From Micromonospora sediminimaris (GTDB lineage Bacteria > Actinomycetota > Actinomycetes > Mycobacteriales > Micromonosporaceae), in assembly GCA_900112325.1 (NCBI GenBank), contig FOLJ01000020.1, positions 87,015-151,014 on the forward strand: a DNA stretch of 64,000 bases. The letters run 5' to 3'. The position numbers and the translations under genes were made by a program. The notes beneath the pieces are model-generated. The model did not search any database, had not been told where the DNA came from, and saw nothing but the letters and a program-made list of their open reading frames with translations. Below are positions 1-7,845 of this stretch, piece after piece. Position 1 is the first letter of the stretch, and every line of letters starts with the position of its first letter.

Positions 1-2442
1 GAACGCACCCGCTACCTGCGCTACTTCTCGCCGTACCCGCGGATCCCGGAGCGGGATCTGCGCCGCTTCGTCAACGTCGACCACCGTGACCGGGAGGCGT
101 TCGTGGTCCTGGCCGGCGACCGGATCGTCGCCGTGGGCCGCTACGAACGGCTCGGCCCGGCCTCGCCCGACGCCGAGGTGGCCTTCGTGGTCGAGGACGC
201 CTACCAGGGGCGGGGCATCGGATCGGTGCTGATGGAGCATCTCGCCGACGCCGCCCGCCGGGCCGGGATCGTCAACTTCGTGGCCGAGGTGCTCCCGGCC
301 AACGGGCAGATGCTGCGGGTCTTCGCCGACTTCGGGTACCAGATCCAGCGCCAGTTCGCCGACGGGGTGGTGCACCTCAGTTTTCCGATCGCGCCCACCG
401 AGACGACCCTGGAGGTGCAGCGCGGGCGGGAGCATCGCACCGAGGCGCGGTCCGTCGCCCGGCTGCTCGCCCCACGTGGCGTTGCCGTCTACGGTGCCAG
501 TGCCACCGGTCAGGGTGTGGGGGCCGCGGTGCTCGGGCACCTGCGCGATGGCGGGTTCACCGGGTCGGTGGTGCCGGTGCACCCGAGCGCCGCGCGGGTG
601 GCCGGGCTGCCCGCGTACCCGTCGGCGGCCGGCGCCGGGCTACCGGTCGACCTGGCGGTGGTGGCGGTGCCCCCGGAGGCCGCCGCGTCGGTGGTCGCCG
701 ACGCCGCGGCGGCCGGGGCGCACGGCCTGGTCGTGATCTCCGCCGGCTTCGCCGAGGCTGGTGTCGAGGGCGCCGCCGCGCAGCGTGCCCTGGTCCGCGC
801 GGCCCACGCCGCGGGCATGCGGGTGATCGGCCCGAACTGTCTGGGGGTGGCCAACACCGACCCGGGCGTACGCCTCAACGCCACCCTCGCCCCGCGCCTG
901 CCGGTGCCGGGCCGGGTCGGCATCTTCAGCCAGTCCGGTGCGTTCGGTGTGGCGCTGCTGGCGGAGGCGGACCGGCGGGGGCTCGGTCTGTCCAGCTTCG
1001 TCTCGGCCGGGAACCGGGCCGATGTCTCCGGTAACGACCTGTTGCAGTACTGGCAGGACGACCCCGGCACCGACGTGATCATGCTGTACCTGGAGACCTT
1101 CGGTAACCCGCGCAAGTTCGCCCGGCTGGCCCGGCGTATCGGCCGGGACAAGCCGGTGGTGGCCTTGGCCTCGCCGGCCCGCCCGCCGGGTGTCGGTGAC
1201 GTCGCCGGCCCGGACGCCACGGCGGTCAGCGCGCTGTTCGCCCAGTCCGGGGTGATCCGGGTGGACACCGTCGGTGAGCTGCTCGACATCGGGGTGCTGC
1301 TGGCCAACCAGCCGCTGCCGGCCGGTGACCGGGTCGGCGTGGTCGGTAACTCCTCGGCGCTGACCGGTCTCGCGGCCACCGCCTGCGCAACCCAGGGGCT
1401 CACCGTCGCCGACGGCTACCCGCGGGATGTCGGTCCGAGGGCCAGCGCGGCCGAGTTCGCCGAGGCGTTGGCCGGAGCCGCCGCCGACGATGCGGTCGAC
1501 GCGCTGGTGGCGCTCTTCGCCCCGCCGCTGCCCGGCCAGTTCACCGGCACCGAGGCCGATTTCACCGCTGCCCTGCCGGCGGCGCTCTCCGGTGGCAAGC
1601 CGGCGGTGGCCACCTTCCTGGTCGGCCGTGCCCCGGCCGGGATGCCCTCCTACCCGAGCGTGGAGGAGGCGGTCCGGGCGCTGGCCCGGGTCACCGCGTA
1701 CGCGCAATGGCTGCGTCGGCCGACCGGAACCCTGCCGGAACTGCCCGGCGTCGACCCGGCGGCGGCGCAGGCGGCGCTGCGGGCTGACGACACCGACATG
1801 GCGGCGTTGTTGGCCGCGTACGGCATCGACGTGGTCGAGTCGGTGCCGGTCTCGTCGGTCGACGAGGCGGTCGAGGTGGCCACCCGGCTCGGGTTCCCGG
1901 TGGCGCTCAAGGCCGCAGCCCCGGGATTGCGGCACCGCCTCGACCTCGGTGCGGTCCGCCTCGACCTGCCGGACGCCGCCACCGTGCGCCGCGCCTGTGC
2001 GGAGCTGTCGGCGGCCTTCGGTTCGGACGTCCTGGTGCAGCCGATGGTGCCGCCCGGCGTGGCCTGTGTCGTGGAGTTGGTCGAGGATCCGGCGTTCGGG
2101 CCGGTGGTTGGATTCGGGCTGGGTGGGGTCGCCACGGACCTGCTCGGTGATCGGGCGTGGCGAGCCGTGCCGTTGACCGACCGGGACGCGGCCGAGCTGG
2201 TCGACGCGCCCCGGGCGGCACCGTTGCTTCGTGGCCATCGGGGAGCCGCGCCGGTCGATCGCGCCGCCCTGGCCGATCTGCTGTTGCGGGTCGGTCGCCT
2301 CGCCGACGACCAGCCCCGGGTTCGGGCGCTGACGTTGAACCCGGTGCTGGCCCGGCCCGATGGTCTGTCGGTGCTGCACGCGAACGTCCGGATCGGCTCC
2401 GCCGCCGTGCCGCGCCCCGACACCGGCCCCCGTCGATTGTGA
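1..2442 (+). CDS. GNAT acetyltransferase / NDP-forming acyl-CoA synthetase fusion, 5' truncated
   Basis: The reading frame is open from base 1, so the true start lies upstream; 813 residues are visible. The N-terminal part is a GNAT acetyltransferase domain (acetyl-CoA loop EDAYQGRGIGSVL). It is followed by a CoA-binding Rossmann domain (VAVYGAS), a succinyl-CoA-ligase-like domain (IFSQSGAFGVALL) and a C-terminal ATP-grasp part. The GNAT-first order is the one known from actinobacterial PatA-type protein acetyltransferases, in which the synthetase part senses acyl-CoA metabolism; E. coli PatZ has GNAT last. Likely role: lysine acetylation of metabolic enzymes such as acetyl-CoA synthetase (inference from the family). 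Substrate is unproven. Confidence 0.85.
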   Translation, partial: ERTRYLRYFSPYPRIPERDLRRFVNVDHRDREAFVVLAGDRIVAVGRYERLGPASPDAEVAFVVEDAYQGRGIGSVLMEHLADAARRAGIVNFVAEVLPANGQMLRVFADFGYQIQRQFADGVVHLSFPIAPTETTLEVQRGREHRTEARSVARLLAPRGVAVYGASATGQGVGAAVLGHLRDGGFTGSVVPVHPSAARVAGLPAYPSAAGAGLPVDLAVVAVPPEAAASVVADAAAAGAHGLVVISAGFAEAGVEGAAAQRALVRAAHAAGMRVIGPNCLGVANTDPGVRLNATLAPRLPVPGRVGIFSQSGAFGVALLAEADRRGLGLSSFVSAGNRADVSGNDLLQYWQDDPGTDVIMLYLETFGNPRKFARLARRIGRDKPVVALASPARPPGVGDVAGPDATAVSALFAQSGVIRVDTVGELLDIGVLLANQPLPAGDRVGVVGNSSALTGLAATACATQGLTVADGYPRDVGPRASAAEFAEALAGAAADDAVDALVALFAPPLPGQFTGTEADFTAALPAALSGGKPAVATFLVGRAPAGMPSYPSVEEAVRALARVTAYAQWLRRPTGTLPELPGVDPAAAQAALRADDTDMAALLAAYGIDVVESVPVSSVDEAVEVATRLGFPVALKAAAPGLRHRLDLGAVRLDLPDAATVRRACAELSAAFGSDVLVQPMVPPGVACVVELVEDPAFGPVVGFGLGGVATDLLGDRAWRAVPLTDRDAAELVDAPRAAPLLRGHRGAAPVDRAALADLLLRVGRLADDQPRVRALTLNPVLARPDGLSVLHANVRIGSAAVPRPDTGPRRL

Positions 2443-2454
2443 GTGGGCGGCCGG

Positions 2455-2862
2455 TCAGGCTCGGCTGGAGATCTGCTGCACCGCCCAGGCGTTGCCGTCG
2501 GGGTCGGTGAAGAAGACGAAGCCGACATTGTCCAGCGGCTCCGGCACCGGACGCGGATTCTCGCCGAGCACCTGGATCTCGCTCACCTCGACGCCGCGTT
2601 CGAGTAGTTCGGCGCGGGCCTTGGCGAGGTCCGGTACGACGAGTTGCAGGCCCTTCAGTGATCCCGGTGGCATCTGCGGCACGGCGCCCTTGCCGATGAC
2701 GATCGAGCAGCCCGACCCGGGTGGGGTCAACTGCACGATGCGTACGTCGTCGCCGATCACGGTGTCGTGGTCGACGGCGAAACCGAGCTGGTCGGCATAG
2801 AAGGCCTTGGCCCGGTCCACGTCGGAGACCGGTACGACCACGACTTCCAGCGTCCAGTTCAT
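2455..2862 (-). CDS. VOC-family (glyoxalase-fold) protein
   Basis: A 135-residue single-module VOC protein. It begins MNWTLEVVVVPVSDVDRAKAF and ends with FFTDPDGNAWAVQQ, the usual first and last beta-alpha motifs of the glyoxalase/bleomycin-resistance fold. The ATG overlaps the TGA of the upstream SRPBCC gene (ATGA at 2859-2862), so it is the third cistron of an ArsR-SRPBCC-VOC operon. Such trios are common in actinobacteria; the substrate is usually unknown. Enzyme (lyase, dioxygenase) or drug-binding roles are both possible. Confidence 0.85.
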   Translation of the reverse strand: MNWTLEVVVVPVSDVDRAKAFYADQLGFAVDHDTVIGDDVRIVQLTPPGSGCSIVIGKGAVPQMPPGSLKGLQLVVPDLAKARAELLERGVEVSEIQVLGENPRPVPEPLDNVGFVFFTDPDGNAWAVQQISSRA

Positions 2863-3350
2863 TGCTGTCCTCCTGTTCTCGTCGCCAGCAGTCCGGCGAG
2901 GCGGGTGAAGCTTTCGGTGATCCCACGGACCATCGGGTACCGCAGGGCGACGTCGCGTCCCTCGGGGGTGGCGTAGCGCAGCGTGGTGGTGACGGTGGTC
3001 CGCCCGGCGAGCTCGGTGAACGTGTGGCTGACCAGGGTGTCGCCGGGGTACGACTGGTCGTCGAAGCGTTCGGTGCAGACGAGCCGCTGCGGAGCGGTGA
3101 TCTCCCGATAGACCCCGCGTTGGACCATCCGCTGCCCGTCCGGGCCCTGCGACTCGAACCGCCAGCGCCCGCCGACCCGCAGGTCGACCTCGCAGCCGAC
3201 CAGCTGCCAGCCGCGTGCGCCGTACCAACGGACGATCAGGTCAGGACGGGTGAAGGCGGCGAACACGAGCCGCGCCGGTGCTTCGAAGACCCGGCTCAGC
3301 ACGATCTCCCGATCGCCCGGCGTGTCGACCACCAGATGGTCGTCGATCAC
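2859..3350 (-). CDS. SRPBCC (AHSA1-like) ligand-binding protein
   Basis: 163 residues of START/Bet v1-like fold. The text REIVLSRVFEAPARLVFAAF followed by a RWYGARGW segment and a late HTFTELAGRTTVTTT strand is typical of the Activator-of-Hsp90-ATPase-homologue-1-like family. A GTG start is chosen because it forms a GTGA overlap (3347-3350) with the end of arsR; the open frame upstream is the antisense-free extension into arsR and has no conserved content. These proteins bind hydrophobic ligands; the partner here is unknown. Confidence 0.85.
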   Translation of the reverse strand: MIDDHLVVDTPGDREIVLSRVFEAPARLVFAAFTRPDLIVRWYGARGWQLVGCEVDLRVGGRWRFESQGPDGQRMVQRGVYREITAPQRLVCTERFDDQSYPGDTLVSHTFTELAGRTTVTTTLRYATPEGRDVALRYPMVRGITESFTRLAGLLATRTGGQQ

Positions 3351-3718
3351 GATGCCGCACCACCGTCCGGCGTTGCGGCGCCGAGTTGCCCGTCCTCGGC
3401 CGAACGCAGCTCGTCGAGCAGGGTGTCGAGGCGCTGGTAGCGCTCGGCCCAGTGCTCGCGGTAGGCGGCGAGCCAGGCGGTGGCCGCACGCAGCGGCGCG
3501 GCTTCGAGGCGGCATGGACGTCGTTGGGCGTCTCGTCCCCGGCTGACCAGTCCGGCACGTTCCAGCACGCGCAGGTGTTTGGAGACGGCCGGTTGACTCA
3601 TCGCGAAGGGTGCGGCGAGTTCGGTGACGGTTGCCTCGCCGTACGCCAGCCGGGCGAGTATGGCACGCCGGGTGGGGTCGGCGAGAGCTGCGAAGGTGGC
3701 GTCCAAGTCAGTGAGCAC
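3347..3718 (-). CDS. ArsR-family winged-helix repressor
   Basis: 123 residues. LADPTRRAILARLAYGEATV then SQPAVSKHLRVLERAGLV is the winged helix-turn-helix of ArsR regulators; no metal-binding cysteine pair is present, so ligand sensing is probably non-metal, perhaps via the co-transcribed SRPBCC protein. It is the first gene of the ArsR-SRPBCC-VOC operon. The GTG start at 3718 is used because the nearby ATG at 3723 is in another frame. It probably represses its own promoter through the inverted repeat at 3726-3753. Confidence 0.88.
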   Translation of the reverse strand: MLTDLDATFAALADPTRRAILARLAYGEATVTELAAPFAMSQPAVSKHLRVLERAGLVSRGRDAQRRPCRLEAAPLRAATAWLAAYREHWAERYQRLDTLLDELRSAEDGQLGAATPDGGAAS

Positions 3719-3725
3719 TTCATAT

Positions 3726-3780
3726 AACCTTCCGGTTTGATAACCAGAAGGTTTCTATCGGCTTGGCGTCCGCACGTCAA
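3726..3780 (-). promoter_or_regulatory. Promoter and operator of the ArsR-SRPBCC-VOC operon
   Basis: Reading leftwards there is a -35 box TTGACG (3775-3780), a 17-bp spacer and a -10-like TAGAAA (3752-3757). Starting inside the -10 and covering the expected transcription start is a 12-bp inverted repeat, AACCTTCCGGTT / AACCAGAAGGTT (3726-3737 and 3742-3753, 11 of 12 paired, 4-nt spacer). A repressor bound there would block initiation. Seen in sequence; binding by this ArsR is inferred. Confidence 0.6.
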
Positions 3781-3793
3781 GGGGGCGCGCACG

Positions 3794-3824
3794 CATCGGC
3801 CCCGGCGAACCGCCGGGGCCGATG
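3794..3824 (-). terminator. Perfect 14-bp stem-loop after the sigma factor gene
   Basis: CATCGGCCCCGGCG pairs exactly with CGCCGGGGCCGATG around a 3-nt loop. It sits 15 nt past the stop of the sigma factor gene at 3839-4849 and about 40 nt upstream of the divergent-side arsR promoter, so it insulates the two transcription units. There is no U-run, as is common for high-GC actinobacterial terminators. Confidence 0.7.
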
Positions 3825-3838
3825 GTCGAACGCTCAGC

Positions 3839-4849
<1,011 letters not shown>

Positions 4850-4968
4850 CTCAGTCTCCCCGTGTCCACGTCCGTGCCGTGTCCGCCGGCCTGATGCGCC
4901 GGTGACAAACAGCTTGGCCGTCGGGGCGTAAAACGGGAGTGAGGCGATCGGGGAACCGACAGTCTGTG

Positions 4969-5009
4969 AGCGACCGTCGGGAAATCGCCCGGGTTGCCCG
5001 ACGGTCGCT
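4969..5009. repeat. Perfect 13-bp inverted repeat in a divergent promoter gap
   Basis: AGCGACCGTCGGG (4969-4981) and CCCGACGGTCGCT (4997-5009) are exact complements with a 15-nt loop. It lies in the 295-bp gap between the sigma factor gene (starts 4849, leftward) and the Spo0M gene (starts 5145, rightward). No gene ends nearby, so it is not a simple terminator; an operator or 5' leader hairpin is more likely. Confidence 0.55.
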
Positions 5010-5144
5010 GAGTCGGCACTCGGCGACGCGGTGGCCCGGCGGTTCGGCCGGCTCGGCTTGTTGGCGCCGGTTACCGTGCCAGCGGTCGGCTGTCGGGCCG
5101 GCCTACCTGCCCGGGTGCCGGGCGATCGAGCGACGGAGGCAATC

Positions 5145-5933
5145 GTGGTGTTCAAACGGCTCATGCAGGCGATGGGAGTCGGTGGTCCGTCGGTGGAGAC
5201 GGTGCTGTCGAATCCGAACTGCCGGCCGGGCGGCCACCTGGAGGGCAGCATCGCGGTCACCGGCGGTGACCATGGAGTCGACGTGTCCTACGTGGCTCTG
5301 GGACTGCTGACCCGGGTGGAGGTGGAGAGCGGCGACAATGAGTACGCCACCAACCAGGAGTTCCAGCGGCAGCAGGTCACCGGCCCGTTCCGGCTGGAAG
5401 CGGGGCAGCGCTACGACATCCCGTTCCGGTTCGAGGTGCCGTGGGAGACCCCGCTCACCGAGCTGTACGGGCAGCACCTGCACGGGATGACGATGGGTCT
5501 GCGTACCGAACTGGAGGTGGCGCGCGCCGTCGACAAGGGCGACCTGGACGCGGTGGCGGTGCACCCGTTGCCGGCCCAGGAGCGCCTGCTGGATGCGCTG
5601 CTGCGGCTCGGTTTCCGGTTCGCGCGAGCGGACGTGGAGCGCGGGCACATCTACGGTGTCCACCAGACGTTGCCGTTCTACCAGGAGATCGAGTTCTACC
5701 CGCCGCCGCAATACGCGGGCGCGATGAAGCAGCTGGAGGTCACCTTCGTCACCGACCCCCGGCAGGTGCAGGTGGTGCTGGAGCTGGACAAGCGGGGTGG
5801 GTTGTTCACCGAGGGCCGCGACGTCTTCGGTCGCTTCGCCGTCGAGCACGCCTCGGCGGCCAACACCGACTATGCCGCCCAGCTCGACGGCTGGCTGCGT
5901 CAGTCGCTGCAACGCCGCGGCCTCTTCGGCTGA
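5145..5933 (+). CDS. Spo0M/SpoOM-like sporulation-control arrestin-fold protein
   Basis: 262 residues matching the Spo0M family: start (M)VFKRLMQAMGVGGPSVETVL, beta-rich body with EFQRQQVTGPFRLEAGQ and IPFRFEVPWETPLT, and a conserved tail. Spo0M proteins have an arrestin-like fold and affect sporulation or cell division in Bacillus; in actinomycetes the role is unclear. Start: GTG at 5145, five nt after GGAGG (5135-5139); the next GTG codon (5148) would also have an acceptable spacing. It is divergent from the sigma factor gene and shares its upstream gap. Confidence 0.85.
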   Translation: MVFKRLMQAMGVGGPSVETVLSNPNCRPGGHLEGSIAVTGGDHGVDVSYVALGLLTRVEVESGDNEYATNQEFQRQQVTGPFRLEAGQRYDIPFRFEVPWETPLTELYGQHLHGMTMGLRTELEVARAVDKGDLDAVAVHPLPAQERLLDALLRLGFRFARADVERGHIYGVHQTLPFYQEIEFYPPPQYAGAMKQLEVTFVTDPRQVQVVLELDKRGGLFTEGRDVFGRFAVEHASAANTDYAAQLDGWLRQSLQRRGLFG

Positions 5934-5956
5934 ACTCCGCGATCCCGCGCCGTACC

Positions 5957-6397
5957 TCAGTGCCAGTTGCTGATCTGCACGTCGTGCGGCGCGGGCTCGC
6001 CCTTACCGGTCTCGACCAGTTGCTTGAGACTCATCAGGTAGATCGCCCACTTGGTGCTGCAGTGGTACATGAACTCCACCGGCTCCCGCCAACCCTCGTG
6101 GCGGAACAACACGATCGTGAAGTCGTCCTCCCGCTTCAGCTCGAAGCGGACCCGGGTGCCGATCCACTCCTCGGGGCCGTCGACGACCTCCCAGAGCACC
6201 AGCTCGGCCGGCCGGCTCTCCAGGACCTTCATGTCGAAGCCGCCCGGGATGAACCGGAACCGGAGCACACCGCCGACCTCACCGTCGCCGTCCGTGTCCG
6301 TCGTCCACCAGTTCGCGAGCCCGTCGACGGTGGTCAGGGCCACGTACACGTCCTCGGGATCCGACGTGACGCCGACCCGGTGCAGGATGTCCAGCAT
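5957..6397 (-). CDS. SRPBCC (AHSA1-like) domain protein
   Basis: 146 residues starting MLDILHRVGVTSDPEDVYVA and containing GLANWWTTDTDG and a C-terminal STKWAIYLMSLKQLVETGKG helix, the long alpha-3 of the START-like fold. It is the third SRPBCC protein in 4 kb but is 102 bp away from the next ArsR operon, so it is probably transcribed separately. Ligand unknown. Confidence 0.82.
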   Translation of the reverse strand: MLDILHRVGVTSDPEDVYVALTTVDGLANWWTTDTDGDGEVGGVLRFRFIPGGFDMKVLESRPAELVLWEVVDGPEEWIGTRVRFELKREDDFTIVLFRHEGWREPVEFMYHCSTKWAIYLMSLKQLVETGKGEPAPHDVQISNWH

Positions 6398-6443
6398 TCT
6401 GGTACCTCTTCTTCTTGATGAGCGGCCCGCTTACGGGCAGGGT

Positions 6444-6491
6444 GAATCGCGCCGCCACGGGCACGGCGGCGATTCGTAAGGCGATTCGTAA
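6444..6491 (-). terminator. Hairpin with adjoining 12-bp tandem duplication
   Basis: GAATCGCGCCGCC (6444-6456) can pair with GGCGGCGATTC (6465-6475) leaving a 2-nt bulge; it follows the stop of the ArsR gene ending at 6500 and is a plausible terminator. The right arm merges into two exact copies of GGCGATTCGTAA (6468-6479 and 6480-6491), a recent slippage-type duplication. Confidence 0.45.
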
Positions 6492-6499
6492 GGTGTGGT

Positions 6500-6838
6500 T
6501 CAGCTCTGCTGGTCGCGCTGGATCGCCTCGGCGATCCGCTTGATCCGTCGCAGCCGTGCGTCCCAGGTCGCGCCGACCGCCGACAGTTGCGCGACAGCGC
6601 GGGCGAGTTGTGCCTCGTCGACCTCGTAGCGGCGCTCCCGGCCGGCCGGTGTGCCGTGGACGAGCCCGACCCGGCCGAGTACGCCGAGGTGTTTGGCGAC
6701 CGCCTGCCGGGTGACCGGCAGCTGCTCGCTCAGCGTGGTCGCCGTACCGCCGCCGTCGGCCAGTAGCAGGTCGAGCATCCGCCGCCGGGTCGGGTCCCCG
6801 ACGGCGGACCAGAGGTCGTCGTCGACACCGACACTCAT
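6500..6838 (-). CDS. ArsR-family winged-helix regulator
   Basis: 112 residues: LWSAVGDPTRRRMLDLLLAD, then VTRQAVAKHLGVLGRVGLV as the recognition helix region, then GRERRYEVDEAQLARAV. No CxxC-type metal site. The ATG overlaps the end of the upstream SRPBCC gene (ATGA, 6835-6838), so here the ligand-binding gene comes first and the regulator second, the reverse of the operon at 2.5-3.7 kb. The likely operators are the paired repeats at 7308-7371. Confidence 0.87.
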   Translation of the reverse strand: MSVGVDDDLWSAVGDPTRRRMLDLLLADGGGTATTLSEQLPVTRQAVAKHLGVLGRVGLVHGTPAGRERRYEVDEAQLARAVAQLSAVGATWDARLRRIKRIAEAIQRDQQS

Positions 6839-7293
6839 CGAGCCGACACCAGCCGGGCCACGTAGTCGACGAGGCGCGGCAGGAAGTGGTCCCAGCCGGT
6901 GACGTGGTCGCGGTAGTGCTCTTCGAGCACGGCGGCCTCCCAGCCCCGCTCCCGGAACCCGGTCTCGGTGAGACGCAGCAGCGTACCCCTGCCCGACGGG
7001 ACCAGGTCGAAGGTCACCAGGAGCGAGTTGGTCGGCGTCGCGACGGCCCTATCGTCGTACACCCATCGGAACGAGAAGCGCCGCGGCGGGTCGGCCGCCA
7101 CCACGGTCAGCGGCATGACCTCGGTGTTGGGCGGCTCACCGAAGGAGATGGTCCCGGTGGCGCCGGGGACCGGATCGAGATCGGCGTCGTCCGGCCACCA
7201 CTGCCGGAGATGTTCGGGCGCCGTGACGACCTCGTAGACCACCTCTGGTGTGGCGTCGATGTGGATCTTCCGCTCGATGCTGCCGTACTCCAT
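6835..7293 (-). CDS. SRPBCC (AHSA1-like) protein, first gene of ArsR operon
   Basis: 152 residues: IERKIHIDATPEVVYEVVTA at the N-terminus, LRQWWPDDADLDPVPG, and a C-terminal HYRDHVTGWDHFLPRLVDYV helix, characteristic of AHSA1-like START folds. The ATG is preceded by GGAGGAACTC, a strong ribosome site. Co-transcribed with the ArsR regulator downstream; it may bind the small hydrophobic signal or act in its removal (inference). Confidence 0.85.
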   Translation of the reverse strand: MEYGSIERKIHIDATPEVVYEVVTAPEHLRQWWPDDADLDPVPGATGTISFGEPPNTEVMPLTVVAADPPRRFSFRWVYDDRAVATPTNSLLVTFDLVPSGRGTLLRLTETGFRERGWEAAVLEEHYRDHVTGWDHFLPRLVDYVARLVSAR

Positions 7294-7307
7294 GAGTTCC
7301 TCCAGAA

Positions 7308-7371
7308 ACGCAACCTGTGGTTGCGTCTGACTCTAGGGCCCGTGGCCGACATGTGCAACCACTGGTTGCGT
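7308..7371 (-). promoter_or_regulatory. Promoter flanked by two matching ArsR operators
   Basis: Two related palindromes: ACGCAACC-TGT-GGTTGCGT (7308-7326, perfect 8-bp arms) and GCAACC-ACT-GGTTGC (7355-7369 core), centres 45 bp apart. Reading leftwards, the second overlaps a -35 box TTGCAC (7353-7358), which is 17 bp from a -10 TAGAGT (7330-7335); the first lies just after the expected start point. Binding at both would bracket RNA polymerase. The regulator is inferred to be the ArsR protein encoded at 6500-6838. Confidence 0.65.
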
Positions 7372-7793
7372 TACAGGTCCAGAAGGATGGTGCGTGGACC
7401 GACGTTGACGCTCTCCACCAGCATGTGCGCGCGGAAGCGGCCGGTCTCGACCGTTGCGCCGCGCTGGCGCAGCGCCCGCACCGTCTCATCGACGAGCGGT
7501 TCCGCCACCTCGGCCGGAGCGGCCGCGGTCCAGGTCGGCCGACGGCCCTTGCGCGCGTCGCCGTAGAGGGTGAACTGGCTCACCACGAGGATCGGCGCGG
7601 CTGCATCCGCCGCCGACCGCTCGTCATCCAGGATGCGTAACTCGTGCACCTTGCGAGCCATCGTCCGGGCGGTCTCCGGGGTGTCGGTGTGGGTCACCCC
7701 GAGCAGCACCAGCAGCCCGTCGTCGATCGCGCCGACCACCTCGCCATCGACGGTCACGCTGGCCCGGCCGACCGTCTGCACCACCGCCCGCAT
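7371..7793 (-). CDS. dtd: D-aminoacyl-tRNA deacylase
   Basis: 140 residues: MRAVVQTVGRASVTVDGEVV at the start, the active-site segment LVVSQFTLYGDARKGRRP and a C-terminal GPRT loop (gly-cisPro equivalent GPxT). DTD hydrolyses D-amino acids, and glycine mischarged on tRNA-Ala, protecting translation. Stop codon TAA lies only at the edge of the upstream operator, so it ends where the ArsR operon promoter begins. It follows the methyltransferase gene at 7846-9381 by about 50 bp and is probably co-transcribed. Confidence 0.92.
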   Translation of the reverse strand: MRAVVQTVGRASVTVDGEVVGAIDDGLLVLLGVTHTDTPETARTMARKVHELRILDDERSAADAAAPILVVSQFTLYGDARKGRRPTWTAAAPAEVAEPLVDETVRALRQRGATVETGRFRAHMLVESVNVGPRTILLDL

Positions 7794-7845
7794 CAGTCGA
7801 CCACCAGCGCGGGAGCGCTTGCCGACCGTGCCGGCACCGGCCGCA

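Noticed and set aside
3347..3515. A longer SRPBCC protein starting within the ArsR gene
   Set aside because: The first 55 codons are an Arg/Ala-rich shadow of ArsR; the GTGA junction gives the real start.
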